Assembly (NCBI RefSeq): GCF_018406605.1
Contig: NZ_AP024545.1
Coordinates: 806,001-870,000 of the forward strand
Origin: Noviluteimonas caseinilytica
Lineage (GTDB): Bacteria > Pseudomonadota > Gammaproteobacteria > Xanthomonadales > Xanthomonadaceae
Length of the DNA: 64,000 nt
Direction: 5' to 3'
How positions within the stretch are numbered: position 1 is the first letter of the stretch; every line of letters starts with the position of its first letter. The notes under the pieces are model-generated. The model was not told where the DNA came from. It ran no database searches and saw only the letters and a program-made list of their open reading frames with translations. A program made the translations under genes and the position numbers. Positions 34,283-43,249 of this stretch are shown piece after piece.

Positions 34283-36537
34283 TTCTTGTACAACGGCTCC
34301 AGCGCACGGAAACGACGGCCGTATTCGTCCGTCAGGTCCGCGGCTTCCTGCGGGCTGCGGATGACGGTGGCCGTCAGCAGCACGATGACTTCGGTGCGGT
34401 CGGTGCGCGTGGTCTGCGTGCCGAACAGGCCGCCGATCCACGGGATGCGGCTCAGGCCCGGCACGCCGGACGAACCGCGCGTCACGCCGTCGCTGATCAA
34501 ACCCGCGAGCATGATCGTGTCGCCGCTCTGGATCGCGGCTTCCGTCTTCAGGCGACGCGTATCGATGCGCACGTTGCCGTTCTGGTCGGCCTCGCTGCCG
34601 GGCGAGCTGACTTCCTGCACGAGGTCGAGGAACACCACGCCGTCCTTCGTCACGCGCGGGCGCACCTTGAGGATCGTGCCTGTGTCGAGGTACTGCACCT
34701 GGCTGATCGTGCCGGAGGTGTTGGTATCGGGGTTGAAGCTGACCGACGAGATCGGGATGCGGCTGCCGACGTTGAACGTCGCTTCGGCGTTGTTGCGCAC
34801 CACCACCGAGGGCGTCTGCAGCAGGTTGACGTCCGACACCGTGTCGAGCGCGCTGATCACGGCGAGCGCGTTGCGGCCGAGGAACGTCCAGCTCAGGCCG
34901 CCGCTGGAGTTGCCCGCGCCGTCGAGGCTGATGCCGCCGATGCTGCCGGCGGTGTCGCCCACGATCGTGCGGTTCTGCGCCAGCGCGCGCAGCGTGGGAT
35001 CCGGGATCGCGTTCTCGAAGAACCAGTTCACGCCGTAGCGCAGCAGGCCGCTCAGCTTCACTTCGGCGACCTGCGCTTCGATGTGCACCTGCAGCGGCAT
35101 GACGTCGAGGCGTTCGATCACTTCGCGGATCGACTGCCATGCGCCCGGGTTGGCGCGCACGAGCAGCGTGTTGGTTTCGTCCACCGCGGACACGCCGACC
35201 GAATCGCCGTTGACCTGCAGCGTCACGCTGCCGTTGTTGTTGCCGGTGCGCGGTTCGAGCGCGAGCGAGCCGCCGCCCAGGCCGCCGCCGCTGCCCTGGC
35301 TTTCGTTGCCGAGGGAGGCGCTGCTGTTGCCGGTGTCGTCGACGCCGCTGTCCTTGATCTCGGTCGATTCCAGGCCCGGCATCAGCGACGGCGCGCCGGT
35401 GTTGGCGTTCTGGTTGTTGCGGCCGCCGCCGAACACTTCGGACAGGCGATCGGCGAGTTCCTTCGCCTTGACGTACTTGAGCTCGTAGGAGAACAGCTGC
35501 ACTTCGCCGCCCGCGCCTTCGATGCGGTCGAGCCAGGCCTGGATGTCGTCGAGGTACTTGGGCTGCGAGGTGATCACCAGTACGGCGTTGGCGCCGTCCA
35601 GCGGCAGGAAGCGGAACATGCCCGCCACCGGGGACTTGCTGGTTTCGCCGAACACCTTCTCCAGGTCCGCGACCACCTTGCTCGCCTTGCCCGACTTCAG
35701 CGGGAACACGCCCACCGACATGCCCTGCAACCAGTCGACGTCGAAGATCTCGATCGTCCGCATGTAGTTTTCGAGTTCCGAACGCGTGCCGCCGATGGTG
35801 ATGACGTTGCGTGCGTTGTCGGTGGTGATGATCGCGTTGGGGCGCGCGTACGGCTGAAGCACCTTCTTCATCTCCTCGGCGGAGATGTATTTCAGCGGCA
35901 CCACGCGCGCCTCGTAGCCGCGCGCGAGCGCGGGCGATCCGGTGCGCGGCGCGACGGTGCCCGACAGCGCGCTGTCGGCGGCGACGATGTTGTAGCGCCC
36001 GTCGGCGTACACCATGCGCGCGTTGTTCCAGCCCAGCACCTGTTCCAGCAGCGACATCGCCTGCGCCGGGCTCACCGGGCGCGGCGTGGACAGCGTCACC
36101 GTGCCCTGCACGCCCGGCGCGATCACGTAGTTCTGCCCCAGCATGTCGCCGAGGATCGCCTTGACCACGGCCTGCAGCGATTCGCCTTCGAAGTTGAACG
36201 TGGCCGCGCCGCTCGTCCCGCCGAGGTTCGGCGGTGGCGCGCTGGCCGCGCTGCGGTTGATCACCGTGCCGCTGCCGCGGCGGATCTGCGCATGCGGCGT
36301 GCCGTCCGCGGTGGACGCGGGCGCCTGCTGCTCCGGCGCATTGGCGATGACGGTGCCGGTGCGCGGATCGAGGACGGTGCTGCCGGTGGTCGTTTCGGCG
36401 GCTGCGTTCGCGTTCGCGCGGGCGGCTTCGGCGCGGCCGTCGCGCGAGACCGTGGCGACCGGCGTCGTGGAGCAGCCGGCCAGCACGACCACGGTCGCGG
36501 CGAACACGAGCGTCGCGAATTGGGTTCGAAGGGTCAT
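34279..36537 (-). CDS. xpsD: Type II secretion secretin GspD (XpsD)
   Basis: Outer-membrane channel of the type II system; 752 aa. A lipoprotein signal peptide ends VVVLAGC with Cys22, as known for XpsD. N0 (TFNFEGESLQAVVKAIL, about 88-165) and N1-N3 domains follow, with a Gly/Asn/Ser-rich linker near residues 390-430. The secretin core ends in VPGLSRIPWIGGLFG. The start at 36537 has AGAGAG 6 bases upstream. An in-frame ATG at 36555 overlaps the previous stop (ATGA) and would add six residues; it cannot be excluded. Confidence 0.95.
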   Translation of the reverse strand: MTLRTQFATLVFAATVVVLAGCSTTPVATVSRDGRAEAARANANAAAETTTGSTVLDPRTGTVIANAPEQQAPASTADGTPHAQIRRGSGTVINRSAASAPPPNLGGTSGAATFNFEGESLQAVVKAILGDMLGQNYVIAPGVQGTVTLSTPRPVSPAQAMSLLEQVLGWNNARMVYADGRYNIVAADSALSGTVAPRTGSPALARGYEARVVPLKYISAEEMKKVLQPYARPNAIITTDNARNVITIGGTRSELENYMRTIEIFDVDWLQGMSVGVFPLKSGKASKVVADLEKVFGETSKSPVAGMFRFLPLDGANAVLVITSQPKYLDDIQAWLDRIEGAGGEVQLFSYELKYVKAKELADRLSEVFGGGRNNQNANTGAPSLMPGLESTEIKDSGVDDTGNSSASLGNESQGSGGGLGGGSLALEPRTGNNNGSVTLQVNGDSVGVSAVDETNTLLVRANPGAWQSIREVIERLDVMPLQVHIEAQVAEVKLSGLLRYGVNWFFENAIPDPTLRALAQNRTIVGDTAGSIGGISLDGAGNSSGGLSWTFLGRNALAVISALDTVSDVNLLQTPSVVVRNNAEATFNVGSRIPISSVSFNPDTNTSGTISQVQYLDTGTILKVRPRVTKDGVVFLDLVQEVSSPGSEADQNGNVRIDTRRLKTEAAIQSGDTIMLAGLISDGVTRGSSGVPGLSRIPWIGGLFGTQTTRTDRTEVIVLLTATVIRSPQEAADLTDEYGRRFRALEPLYKK

Positions 36538-36551
36538 GGCACGCTCTCTGG

Positions 36552-37328
36552 TCATTTCCGGGCCGGGGGCTGTTGCTGTTGTTGTTGCTGCGATTCCTGC
36601 CGCAGCTGGGCCCTGCGCGCTTCGATCCGCTTGCGGATCGCATCCATCTGCGCTTCGGGTGTCATGGGTGCATCGGGAAGCGTTGAACCGGTGGTCGGCG
36701 GCTTGCCGCTGGCATCGGGTGTCGGCGGTGGCGGCGCCACTTCGGGGGTTTCGACGTCGGGCGCGGGCTGCACCGGATTCACCGCAGCCGTCGGCGTGGT
36801 GCGCGACGCGGTCGGCGGTGCACCGGTGGTGCCATCGTACGTGCGCAGTTCGAGGCGCTTCTGGCCTTGCGGGCCTTCGAACGTCGCCGCGCGCGGTTCC
36901 AGCGACACCAGGCGCCAGCCCTGCGCTTCGGCCGGCGATTCGTCCTGCTTCATGCGGATCGATTCGCCGCCCGCGGCGGGCTGCACGATCGCCATGTGGA
37001 AATCGGGCGTGAGCAGCACGCTGGTGAGCACGAAGTCGAACGCCTGCGCCGGTTCGCCTTCGCCCGCGGGCTGCAGCGAGAACGGCTGCGGGCGGCGATC
37101 CTCGGAGAACAGCGGACGCGTGCCAACTTCGGCGTACTGCGACAGCGGGCCGATGCGTTCGGGCTGCGTCTTCGGCGCGACGGGCAGCTTGCGCACGAGC
37201 GAGGGATCTTCCGGCAGGCGTGCGATGTGCGCGCCCATGCCGGCAAGCGAGAGCACCCACACGAGCAGGCCCCAGCCGGCGACCGTCGCCAGCAACCAGG
37301 TGCGCGGACCGGCGTCAGCGAACCGCAT
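36552..37328 (-). CDS. xpsN: Type II secretion protein N (XpsN, GspC-like)
   Basis: 258 aa, inner-membrane protein with one N-terminal membrane segment (about residues 11-31). A conserved HR-like domain follows (TRPLFSEDRRPQPF ... FVLTSVLLTPDFHMAIVQ), comparable to the GspC homology region. The tail is rich in Pro, Thr and Gln with a run of seven Gln near the end. In Xanthomonas XpsN sits between XpsM and XpsD and links the L-M complex to the secretin. No separate gspC is present. It overlaps gspM by 14 bases. Confidence 0.85.
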   Translation of the reverse strand: MRFADAGPRTWLLATVAGWGLLVWVLSLAGMGAHIARLPEDPSLVRKLPVAPKTQPERIGPLSQYAEVGTRPLFSEDRRPQPFSLQPAGEGEPAQAFDFVLTSVLLTPDFHMAIVQPAAGGESIRMKQDESPAEAQGWRLVSLEPRAATFEGPQGQKRLELRTYDGTTGAPPTASRTTPTAAVNPVQPAPDVETPEVAPPPPTPDASGKPPTTGSTLPDAPMTPEAQMDAIRKRIEARRAQLRQESQQQQQQQPPARK

Positions 37329-37956
37329 TCGGCGCTCCCGGACGACGGTTGGTGGGCGCGGGCGGGCGCGGACGGATGTAGCCGAACATGTCGAAGCTCA
37401 CGTCGAGCCCGCCGCTGCCGGAACGATTCTGCCCGGGCATGAAGAAGTAGCGCTGCGCGAGGATGTTGAGGTTGTCGACGAACACGCGCGGGCTGCCGCC
37501 TTCGAGCGAATGCATCACCGCCGCCAGTTCCGGCGCGCCGCAGCGCAGGCGCACCTGCACGGTCACGCGCGGGAAGCGTTCGGGGCGCACGTCGGACATC
37601 GGCGAACGATTGGTGATCGCGCAGCTCTTGTTGCCGGGACTGGCCTGCGCGACGACGGCTTCCAGGCGTTGCACGAGGCCGGCGGTGGCGAGTTCGGGCG
37701 TGGCTTCGGGCAGGAACCCGGGGCGCGTGCGCTGGTCGGCTTCCACCTGCACCAGGCGCTTCTCGACTTCCGGCGCCTGCGCAAGCTCGGTGCGCACGCG
37801 CAGGTCGCGTTCCTGCAGTCCCTCGATGCGCGTGTTTTCTTCCAGCATCGGCGCGGTCCACCACGGGTGGAGCAGCACGAAATAGGCGAGCGCGAGCGCG
37901 GCCAGCAACAGGCCGAGCGCGAGCCAGCGGTCGCGGTCATTCGGCAGCGGCGGCAC
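37315..37956 (-). CDS. xpsM: Type II secretion protein M (XpsM)
   Basis: 213 aa, bitopic inner-membrane protein with a membrane segment at about residues 11-29 (LALGLLLAALALAYFVLLHPW), a coiled-coil-like region (NTRIEGLQERDLRVRTEL) and a periplasmic ferredoxin-like domain. It partners GspL. The GTG start overlaps gspL by 20 bases. Identification combines size, topology and operon position. Confidence 0.88.
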   Translation of the reverse strand: MPPLPNDRDRWLALGLLLAALALAYFVLLHPWWTAPMLEENTRIEGLQERDLRVRTELAQAPEVEKRLVQVEADQRTRPGFLPEATPELATAGLVQRLEAVVAQASPGNKSCAITNRSPMSDVRPERFPRVTVQVRLRCGAPELAAVMHSLEGGSPRVFVDNLNILAQRYFFMPGQNRSGSGGLDVSFDMFGYIRPRPPAPTNRRPGAPNAVR

Positions 37957-39106
37957 GCGCGGGCTCCTGTCGGTTCTGGACTTGCGGGGCGTTGACAGCG
38001 AGTTCGGCGGTCAGCGTGAAACGATCGCGGCCCGAACGCGGATCCGGCTGCAGTGCGCCGGTGAGCGCGGGCGCGCGCCACAAGCGCGAGCCTTCGAGGC
38101 GACCGACCAGCGAGGACGCTTCGCTGCTCAGGCCGATCAGCGTGAGGCGGTCGTTTTCGATCGCGACCTTTTCCAGGTACGTGGTGTCGGGCAGGCGACG
38201 CGTGAGTTCGTCGAGCACTTCGATCGCGCTCGGGCGGCCGTTGCGCGATTGATCGAGGAACGTCTGGCCATCCACCGCATCGACGAGCCGCTGGCGACGC
38301 ATCGCCGCGGTGCGCGCCTGCGCGCTGCGCGCGTTGACGTCGGTTTCGAATGCGTCGGCCGCGGCGCGGCGGTTGTCGAGCACCTGCCACAGGCCGGCGC
38401 CGAGCGCGATCAACGCGACCGCACCGAACACCCAATGCCACGTCGCGAACGGATCGGCGCGATGCCGGCGCTGCGCGGGCGGAAGCAGGTTGACGCCGAT
38501 CGGCGCGCCGCTGCCATCGGACAGGTCGACGCCGGCGAGCGTGGAGGCGATGCCGCCGAGTGCGTCGAGACGCGGCTGGATCGAGGTGAGCGGGACGACG
38601 ACCAGTTCGACTTCCAGCTGGCCGTCGGCGGCGCGGCGATCGAGGATGCGCGCATCGAACGCGGCGGTCTGCGCGGTGAACGGGGTCTGCCGGTCGATCT
38701 CGAACGAGACCACGTCGCGCAGGCGTTCGGCCGCGGCGGCGGGCAAGGTCATGCGACGACGCAGGCCGGCGGCGGCGGGCATCACCAGCCAGCGCGGCAG
38801 GTCGACGATGGCCGGTGCCAGGACGACGGCGAGCGGATCGGCATCGATGCCGAGGTCTTCGCCCGCGGGCAGGCGACCGACATCGCGCAGCACCGGACCC
38901 TGCATGCCGTCGACGGTCTGCAGGCGCAAGGTGAGCGCATCGGGTTCCTGCGACAGGAGCAGGCGATCGCGACCCAGGCCGAGCGCAGCACGCCAGCGCA
39001 CCGGCAGCCACGCGGCGAGTGCGCGCGACCACCATGCGAAAAAGCCACCGGCGCCCGGACGCACACGGGCGTTGATGCGGCCGATCCGGTCGCGCAGTGC
39101 GTTCAT
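37937..39106 (-). CDS. xpsL: Type II secretion protein L (XpsL)
   Basis: 389 aa. A cytoplasmic actin-like domain (residues 1 to about 225) binds the ATPase GspE. It is followed by a membrane segment (ATWHWVFGAVALIALGAGLW) and a periplasmic domain with a coiled-coil start. VVSFEIDRQTPF resembles the PilM/GspL pattern. It overlaps gspK (ATGA, 39103-39106). Confidence 0.9.
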   Translation of the reverse strand: MNALRDRIGRINARVRPGAGGFFAWWSRALAAWLPVRWRAALGLGRDRLLLSQEPDALTLRLQTVDGMQGPVLRDVGRLPAGEDLGIDADPLAVVLAPAIVDLPRWLVMPAAAGLRRRMTLPAAAAERLRDVVSFEIDRQTPFTAQTAAFDARILDRRAADGQLEVELVVVPLTSIQPRLDALGGIASTLAGVDLSDGSGAPIGVNLLPPAQRRHRADPFATWHWVFGAVALIALGAGLWQVLDNRRAAADAFETDVNARSAQARTAAMRRQRLVDAVDGQTFLDQSRNGRPSAIEVLDELTRRLPDTTYLEKVAIENDRLTLIGLSSEASSLVGRLEGSRLWRAPALTGALQPDPRSGRDRFTLTAELAVNAPQVQNRQEPARAAAAE

Positions 39107-39999
39107 CGCAGCGATGCTCCCTCCTCCCAGCGCAGTGGCGTGTAAGCGGAACCCGGCAAGCCGTTCCCGCCTGCGCGCACCACGACCCGAAGCATCGCCT
39201 CGCGTCCATCGCGAAGGCGTGCACGGCTGTCGATACTATACGTACCGCTGCCACCACTCACGAGCGGTTCCCCGCCCTCCAGCATGGGCGCGGGCGCGCC
39301 TGACGATGGATCCCAGGCGCGGCGCCGACCGATCACGCTCTCCGGATCGACCCCCATCGCCTGCAACACCCCACTCGATGCGAACGCGGGATCGGGGCGC
39401 GTGCGGCCGCTGTAGACGGTGAGCTCCGGTTCGAGCTTCGCGTACAGCGCGGGGGTCATGCCGAGGACCTGTTCGAGTTCGGCGACGCTTTCGAACGGGG
39501 CGTCCTTCGCGCCGTAATGGCGTTCGGCCGCGGCGTAATCGGGATCTTCCGCGCCGCCCGCGGGCTGCGTCAGGCCATCGGGATCGCGCCAGTCCAGCAC
39601 CGCCGACGCAAGCAGTGCGGCCTGCGGTTGTTCGAGTCCGCCGACCTGCATGAACAGGTTCGACAGCAGCGTGGCATCGGCCTGGTTGAGGTCGATCTTG
39701 CCGTTCTCGTCCGTCAGCGTGACCTGGACCTGCGCACCGTCGAATGCCCATTGGTACGGCTGGCCATCCGGGCGCCACTGGCGCTTGGGATCCGGATCGG
39801 CCACGCGCACCAGCGCGTATTCCAGGCCCGCGCGCGCGGCCTGGTCGGCGATCACGCCGCGGTGCAGCACGCGCCCTTGCAGGCCTTCGATCTTCGCGGT
39901 GAGCGCGAACGCGCCGATCAACGCGGTGAGCAGCACCACCAGCCACATCACCAGCAACAGCGCGACGCCGCGCTGGCGGGCGGGCGCGCGCACGATCAC
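39103..39999 (-). CDS. xpsK: Minor pseudopilin GspK (XpsK)
   Basis: 298 aa, the large tip pseudopilin. The prepilin cleavage site is QRG/VALLLVMWLVVLLTALIGAF at residue 11; the missing Glu at +5 is normal for GspK. The inserted alpha domain follows (NGKIDLNQADATLLSNLF, helix-hairpin-helix-like). The GTG start overlaps gspJ (GTGA, 39996-39999). Confidence 0.93.
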   Translation of the reverse strand: MIVRAPARQRGVALLLVMWLVVLLTALIGAFALTAKIEGLQGRVLHRGVIADQAARAGLEYALVRVADPDPKRQWRPDGQPYQWAFDGAQVQVTLTDENGKIDLNQADATLLSNLFMQVGGLEQPQAALLASAVLDWRDPDGLTQPAGGAEDPDYAAAERHYGAKDAPFESVAELEQVLGMTPALYAKLEPELTVYSGRTRPDPAFASSGVLQAMGVDPESVIGRRRAWDPSSGAPAPMLEGGEPLVSGGSGTYSIDSRARLRDGREAMLRVVVRAGGNGLPGSAYTPLRWEEGASLR

Positions 40000-40652
40000 A
40001 GCGAGCCTCCCGCGTACCCGCCGGCGAGCGGCAAGGCGATGATCATCGGCGGCCAGGCGCGGCCGTCGGCATCCTGCAATGCGATCTCCACCTGCAGCGG
40101 CAAGCGGTCGCCGGTGGTCCATTCGTCCTGCCAGTCGCCGAGTTTTCCTTCCGCATCCAGGCCGCGGTAGCGGAAGCGCGCCGATTGCAGTTTCGAGGCG
40201 AGCACTTCGGGCGGGCGCGGTTGCGGTTCGGGGATCGTCTCGCCCGCGAGCACCAGGGTGAACGTGGCTTCGAGGCGTTCGCCGTCGGGCGCATCGACCA
40301 GCGTGAGCTCGTGCATGTACGGGCCGCCGCGGCCGAGGTAATCCGGCAGGTCGGCGACGAAGCGCATGCTGGTGCGATCGCCTTCGAAGCGCCGCGGCAG
40401 CGCGGTGTCGTTGTTCATGCCGAACATCACCGCGCGCGCGCCGCCGACGCGGCGACGCAGGAACAGTTCCACCGCGCGCAGGTGTTCGTTGCGTTGCGCG
40501 ATCTGTTCGCCGCGTTGCGCGGTCGCCGTGGACGCGCGCAAGGTGGCGAACGCGAGCGCCAGGCCCGCCGCGAGCAGCGTGGTGGCGAGGATCACTTCGA
40601 TCAAGGTGAAGCCTGCGGCGCGGCGCGGCGATGGCATGCGTGTCGACATCAT
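39996..40652 (-). CDS. xpsJ: Minor pseudopilin GspJ (XpsJ)
   Basis: 218 aa. Prepilin leader of 14 residues, then G/FTLIEVILATTLLAAGLALAF with Glu at +5. The soluble domain is of GspJ size. Two adjacent ATG codons (40652, 40649) overlap the gspI stop as ATGATG; the first is chosen for the ATGA overlap. Confidence 0.93.
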   Translation of the reverse strand: MMSTRMPSPRRAAGFTLIEVILATTLLAAGLALAFATLRASTATAQRGEQIAQRNEHLRAVELFLRRRVGGARAVMFGMNNDTALPRRFEGDRTSMRFVADLPDYLGRGGPYMHELTLVDAPDGERLEATFTLVLAGETIPEPQPRPPEVLASKLQSARFRYRGLDAEGKLGDWQDEWTTGDRLPLQVEIALQDADGRAWPPMIIALPLAGGYAGGSL

Positions 40653-41086
40653 GGCGCCACCGGTTCGAGCTGCGACGGCGTGGCCAGGCGCAGCGATTGC
40701 AGCTGCAGGCGTTCGCGCGGCGTGCCCTTGCCCCATTGCACCTGCAGGTCGAGCGCGTACATCTGCGGCGCGCCGGGATCCACGGGTTGTTCGGTCGCGG
40801 GCGGTGCGGTGGGGTCCTTCCACGGCGTGACGTCGAGCGTCCAGCGATAGCGGCCGTCTTCGAACACGCCTTCGGTGTGGCCCGCTTCCAGCGGCGTGCC
40901 GACGCCGGCCTGGTCGAGCAGGGATTCCGCGTTCAACGCAGCGCGCCCGGCGTCTTCCGACCAGCGCACCTGCTGCGTCGCGCCCGACAGGATGCCGAGC
41001 AGGATCGTCAACGCGACCGCGAGCACGCCGAAGGCGACGACGACTTCGAGCAAGGTATATCCGTGCTGGCGCCGTGCGCGATTCAC
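40649..41086 (-). CDS. xpsI: Minor pseudopilin GspI (XpsI)
   Basis: 145 aa. A short leader of nine residues (MNRARRQHG) is followed by YTLLEVVVAFGVLAVALTILLG. Tyr at +1 instead of Phe is unusual, but Glu at +5 is kept. GTG start overlapping gspH (GTGA, 41083-41086). Confidence 0.92.
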   Translation of the reverse strand: MNRARRQHGYTLLEVVVAFGVLAVALTILLGILSGATQQVRWSEDAGRAALNAESLLDQAGVGTPLEAGHTEGVFEDGRYRWTLDVTPWKDPTAPPATEQPVDPGAPQMYALDLQVQWGKGTPRERLQLQSLRLATPSQLEPVAP

Positions 41087-41592
41087 TGCGCCACCTGCCC
41101 GCGCGCGATCTTCACTTCGCCGGTCAGCCACGCGACGTCGACATTCCACGCCGCGGTCTTTGCGTTGAGTTGCACGCGACCGCCGGTGGACGCGCCGTCG
41201 GGGAAGAACATGATCGAGCCGACGCCCTGCGTGGGCTGCACTTCGCGTGCACCGGTGAAGACGATGCCGAACTGCTTGGACACCTTGCCGTCGCGCGTGT
41301 TCGGCGCGCGCCACGTATGCGCGGCGGGGTCGATGAAGAACTGTTGCGGGCGGCCGGTGGAGATCGCCTGTGCGCGCGTGTAGCGGAGTTGCGCGGCGAT
41401 CTCCTGCGCATCACTGCGCAAGCGCGTGCCGGCGAAGCCGTGGGTGACCGCGGCGGCGGCGAGCAGGCTCACCGCGGCCATGATCATCAGCACGACCACC
41501 ATTTCGAGCAACGTGAAACCGGATTGCACGCGCGCGCGCACCGGCGGGGCGGACGCCCGGCCATGTGATCCGCGGCGTCCGGTCGCGTGCAC
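41083..41592 (-). CDS. xpsH: Minor pseudopilin GspH (XpsH)
   Basis: 169 aa. A leader of 25 residues is followed by G/FTLLEMVVVLMIMAAVSLLA. The C-terminal half (GIVFTGAREVQPTQGVGSIMFFPDGASTGG, in two blocks) is typical of GspH. The long leader from the GTG start at 41592 is plausible; no shorter start gives a better leader. Confidence 0.92.
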   Translation of the reverse strand: MHATGRRGSHGRASAPPVRARVQSGFTLLEMVVVLMIMAAVSLLAAAAVTHGFAGTRLRSDAQEIAAQLRYTRAQAISTGRPQQFFIDPAAHTWRAPNTRDGKVSKQFGIVFTGAREVQPTQGVGSIMFFPDGASTGGRVQLNAKTAAWNVDVAWLTGEVKIARGQVAQ

Positions 41593-41595
41593 GCG

Positions 41596-42024
41596 TTATT
41601 CGAACTTGATGTCGGCGTCGACGCTCTTGCCGCCCGGCTTCTTGTCGGCGCCGTAGCTGATGAGGTCGAAGGGCTGGTTGTCGCCGGGCACCTTGTAGTC
41701 GTACGGCGTGCCCCAGGCATCCTTGAGCTCGCCTTCCTTCGCGTACGGGCCGAGCCAGCCCTGCGCGTCGCTCTGCACCAGGTCCTGCAGCGAGGCGGGC
41801 AACTGGCCGGTGTCCATTTCGAAGCGCGAGATCTTGTCGGCCAGCGTGGTGACCTGCGAATGCGTGAGCTTGACGTTGGCGTTGTCGCGGCCGCCGAGCA
41901 GGCGCGAGGCAGCGAAGGCCACGATCGCACCGATCAGCACGACGACCAGAATGATCTCGATCAGGGTGAAACCGGCCTGCACGGCGCGCGGTGCGCGGCG
42001 GCGTTGGCGATGCATTCGGGTCAT
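41596..42024 (-). CDS. xpsG: Major pseudopilin GspG (XpsG)
   Basis: Main subunit of the pseudopilus; 142 aa. Leader of 18 residues, then G/FTLIEIILVVVLIGAIVAFA. The conserved calcium-site region DAWGTPYDYKVPGDNQPFDL and SYGADKKPGG follow, as in other GspG proteins. Confidence 0.95.
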   Translation of the reverse strand: MTRMHRQRRRAPRAVQAGFTLIEIILVVVLIGAIVAFAASRLLGGRDNANVKLTHSQVTTLADKISRFEMDTGQLPASLQDLVQSDAQGWLGPYAKEGELKDAWGTPYDYKVPGDNQPFDLISYGADKKPGGKSVDADIKFE

Positions 42025-42027
42025 GGG

Positions 42028-43245
42028 TCAGCCTATGGCGTTGGTGAGGTCGTAGATCGGAGAGAGCACGGCGATGATGACGACGCCGACGATGCCCGCC
42101 AGCAACATCGTCACCACCGGCACCAGCGCGGCCAGCATGCGGTCCATCGCGGCGCCGGTTTCGGTTTCGAACGTATCGGCGGTCTTGAGCAGCATCGAAT
42201 CCAGCGCGCCGGATTCTTCGCCCACCTGGATCATCTGCAGCGCCAGGCGCGGGAAGCGCTTGCCGCGGCCGAGCGCGGCGGACAGCCCGACGCCGCCTTT
42301 CACTTCCTCGGCGGCGGCTTCGACATCCGCGGCGAGGGTCTGGTTCCCCATCACGTTGCGGCCGATGCCGAGCGCGGTGAGCAGCGGGACGCCGTTTCGC
42401 AGCAGGGTGCCGAGCGTGCGCGCCAGGCGCGCCGTTTCCATGCGCGCCACCAGGGGGCCCGCGAACCGCTGCCGCAACAGCCATTCATCGAAGCGCGCGC
42501 GGAAGGCGGGGTCGCGCCGCTTGCGGTCGAACCACCACAGCAGCAGCGCCGGAATGGCGACCAGCACCCACCACCAGTCGTGCACGAACAGGCCCAGGCC
42601 CACGACGATGCGCGAGAAGAACGGCAATTCGGCGTCCAGGCTTTCGTACATCGTGGCGAACTGCGGGACGACGTAGCCCATCAGGAACAGCAGGCTCAGG
42701 CCCACCATCGCCAGCAGGATGGCCGGGTAGATCAGCGCGTTGATCACGCGGCCCTGCATCGCGCGCGAGCGTTCGAGGTATTCGGCCAGGCGCTGCAGCG
42801 TTTCGTGCAGCGATCCGCCCGCTTCACCGGCGCGCACCATGTTCACGTACAGGCGGCCGAAGGTGCCGTGCTGGCGTTCGAGCGCCGTGGACAGCGCACT
42901 GCCGCCGCGCACCGCATCGCGGATGTCGCTGATGGTGCGGCGCGCGCGTTCGTCTTCGGGGAGTTCGAGCAGGATGGTCAGCGCGCGATCGAGCGGCTGG
43001 CCCGCGGCGAGCAACGTCGCCAGCTGCTGCGTGAACTGCACCAGTCGCGCGCCCGCGAACGGCTTGGACTTGAACAGCGTACGCCACGCCGAATCGCCGC
43101 CCGCTTCGGATGCGAGTTTCGCTTCGACCGGGATGTGCCCCTGCTCCTGCAGGCGCACGACCACTTCGCCGGACGTCGCGGCCTCCATCTGGCCGTCGAG
43201 CGTCTCGCCGCGGGAATTCAGCGCCTTGTAGCGATACAGGGGCAT
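42028..43245 (-). CDS. xpsF: Type II secretion inner-membrane platform protein GspF (XpsF)
   Basis: 405 aa polytopic protein with two T2SSF domains and three membrane segments (about NALIYPAILLAMVGLSLLFL, the segment around WWWVLVAIPALLLWW, and VVTMLLAGIVGVVIIAVLSPIY). N-terminus MPLYRYKALNSRGETLDG is the family start. It is the central platform contacting GspE and GspL. Confidence 0.96.
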   Translation of the reverse strand: MPLYRYKALNSRGETLDGQMEAATSGEVVVRLQEQGHIPVEAKLASEAGGDSAWRTLFKSKPFAGARLVQFTQQLATLLAAGQPLDRALTILLELPEDERARRTISDIRDAVRGGSALSTALERQHGTFGRLYVNMVRAGEAGGSLHETLQRLAEYLERSRAMQGRVINALIYPAILLAMVGLSLLFLMGYVVPQFATMYESLDAELPFFSRIVVGLGLFVHDWWWVLVAIPALLLWWFDRKRRDPAFRARFDEWLLRQRFAGPLVARMETARLARTLGTLLRNGVPLLTALGIGRNVMGNQTLAADVEAAAEEVKGGVGLSAALGRGKRFPRLALQMIQVGEESGALDSMLLKTADTFETETGAAMDRMLAALVPVVTMLLAGIVGVVIIAVLSPIYDLTNAIG

Positions 43246-43249
43246 GGGG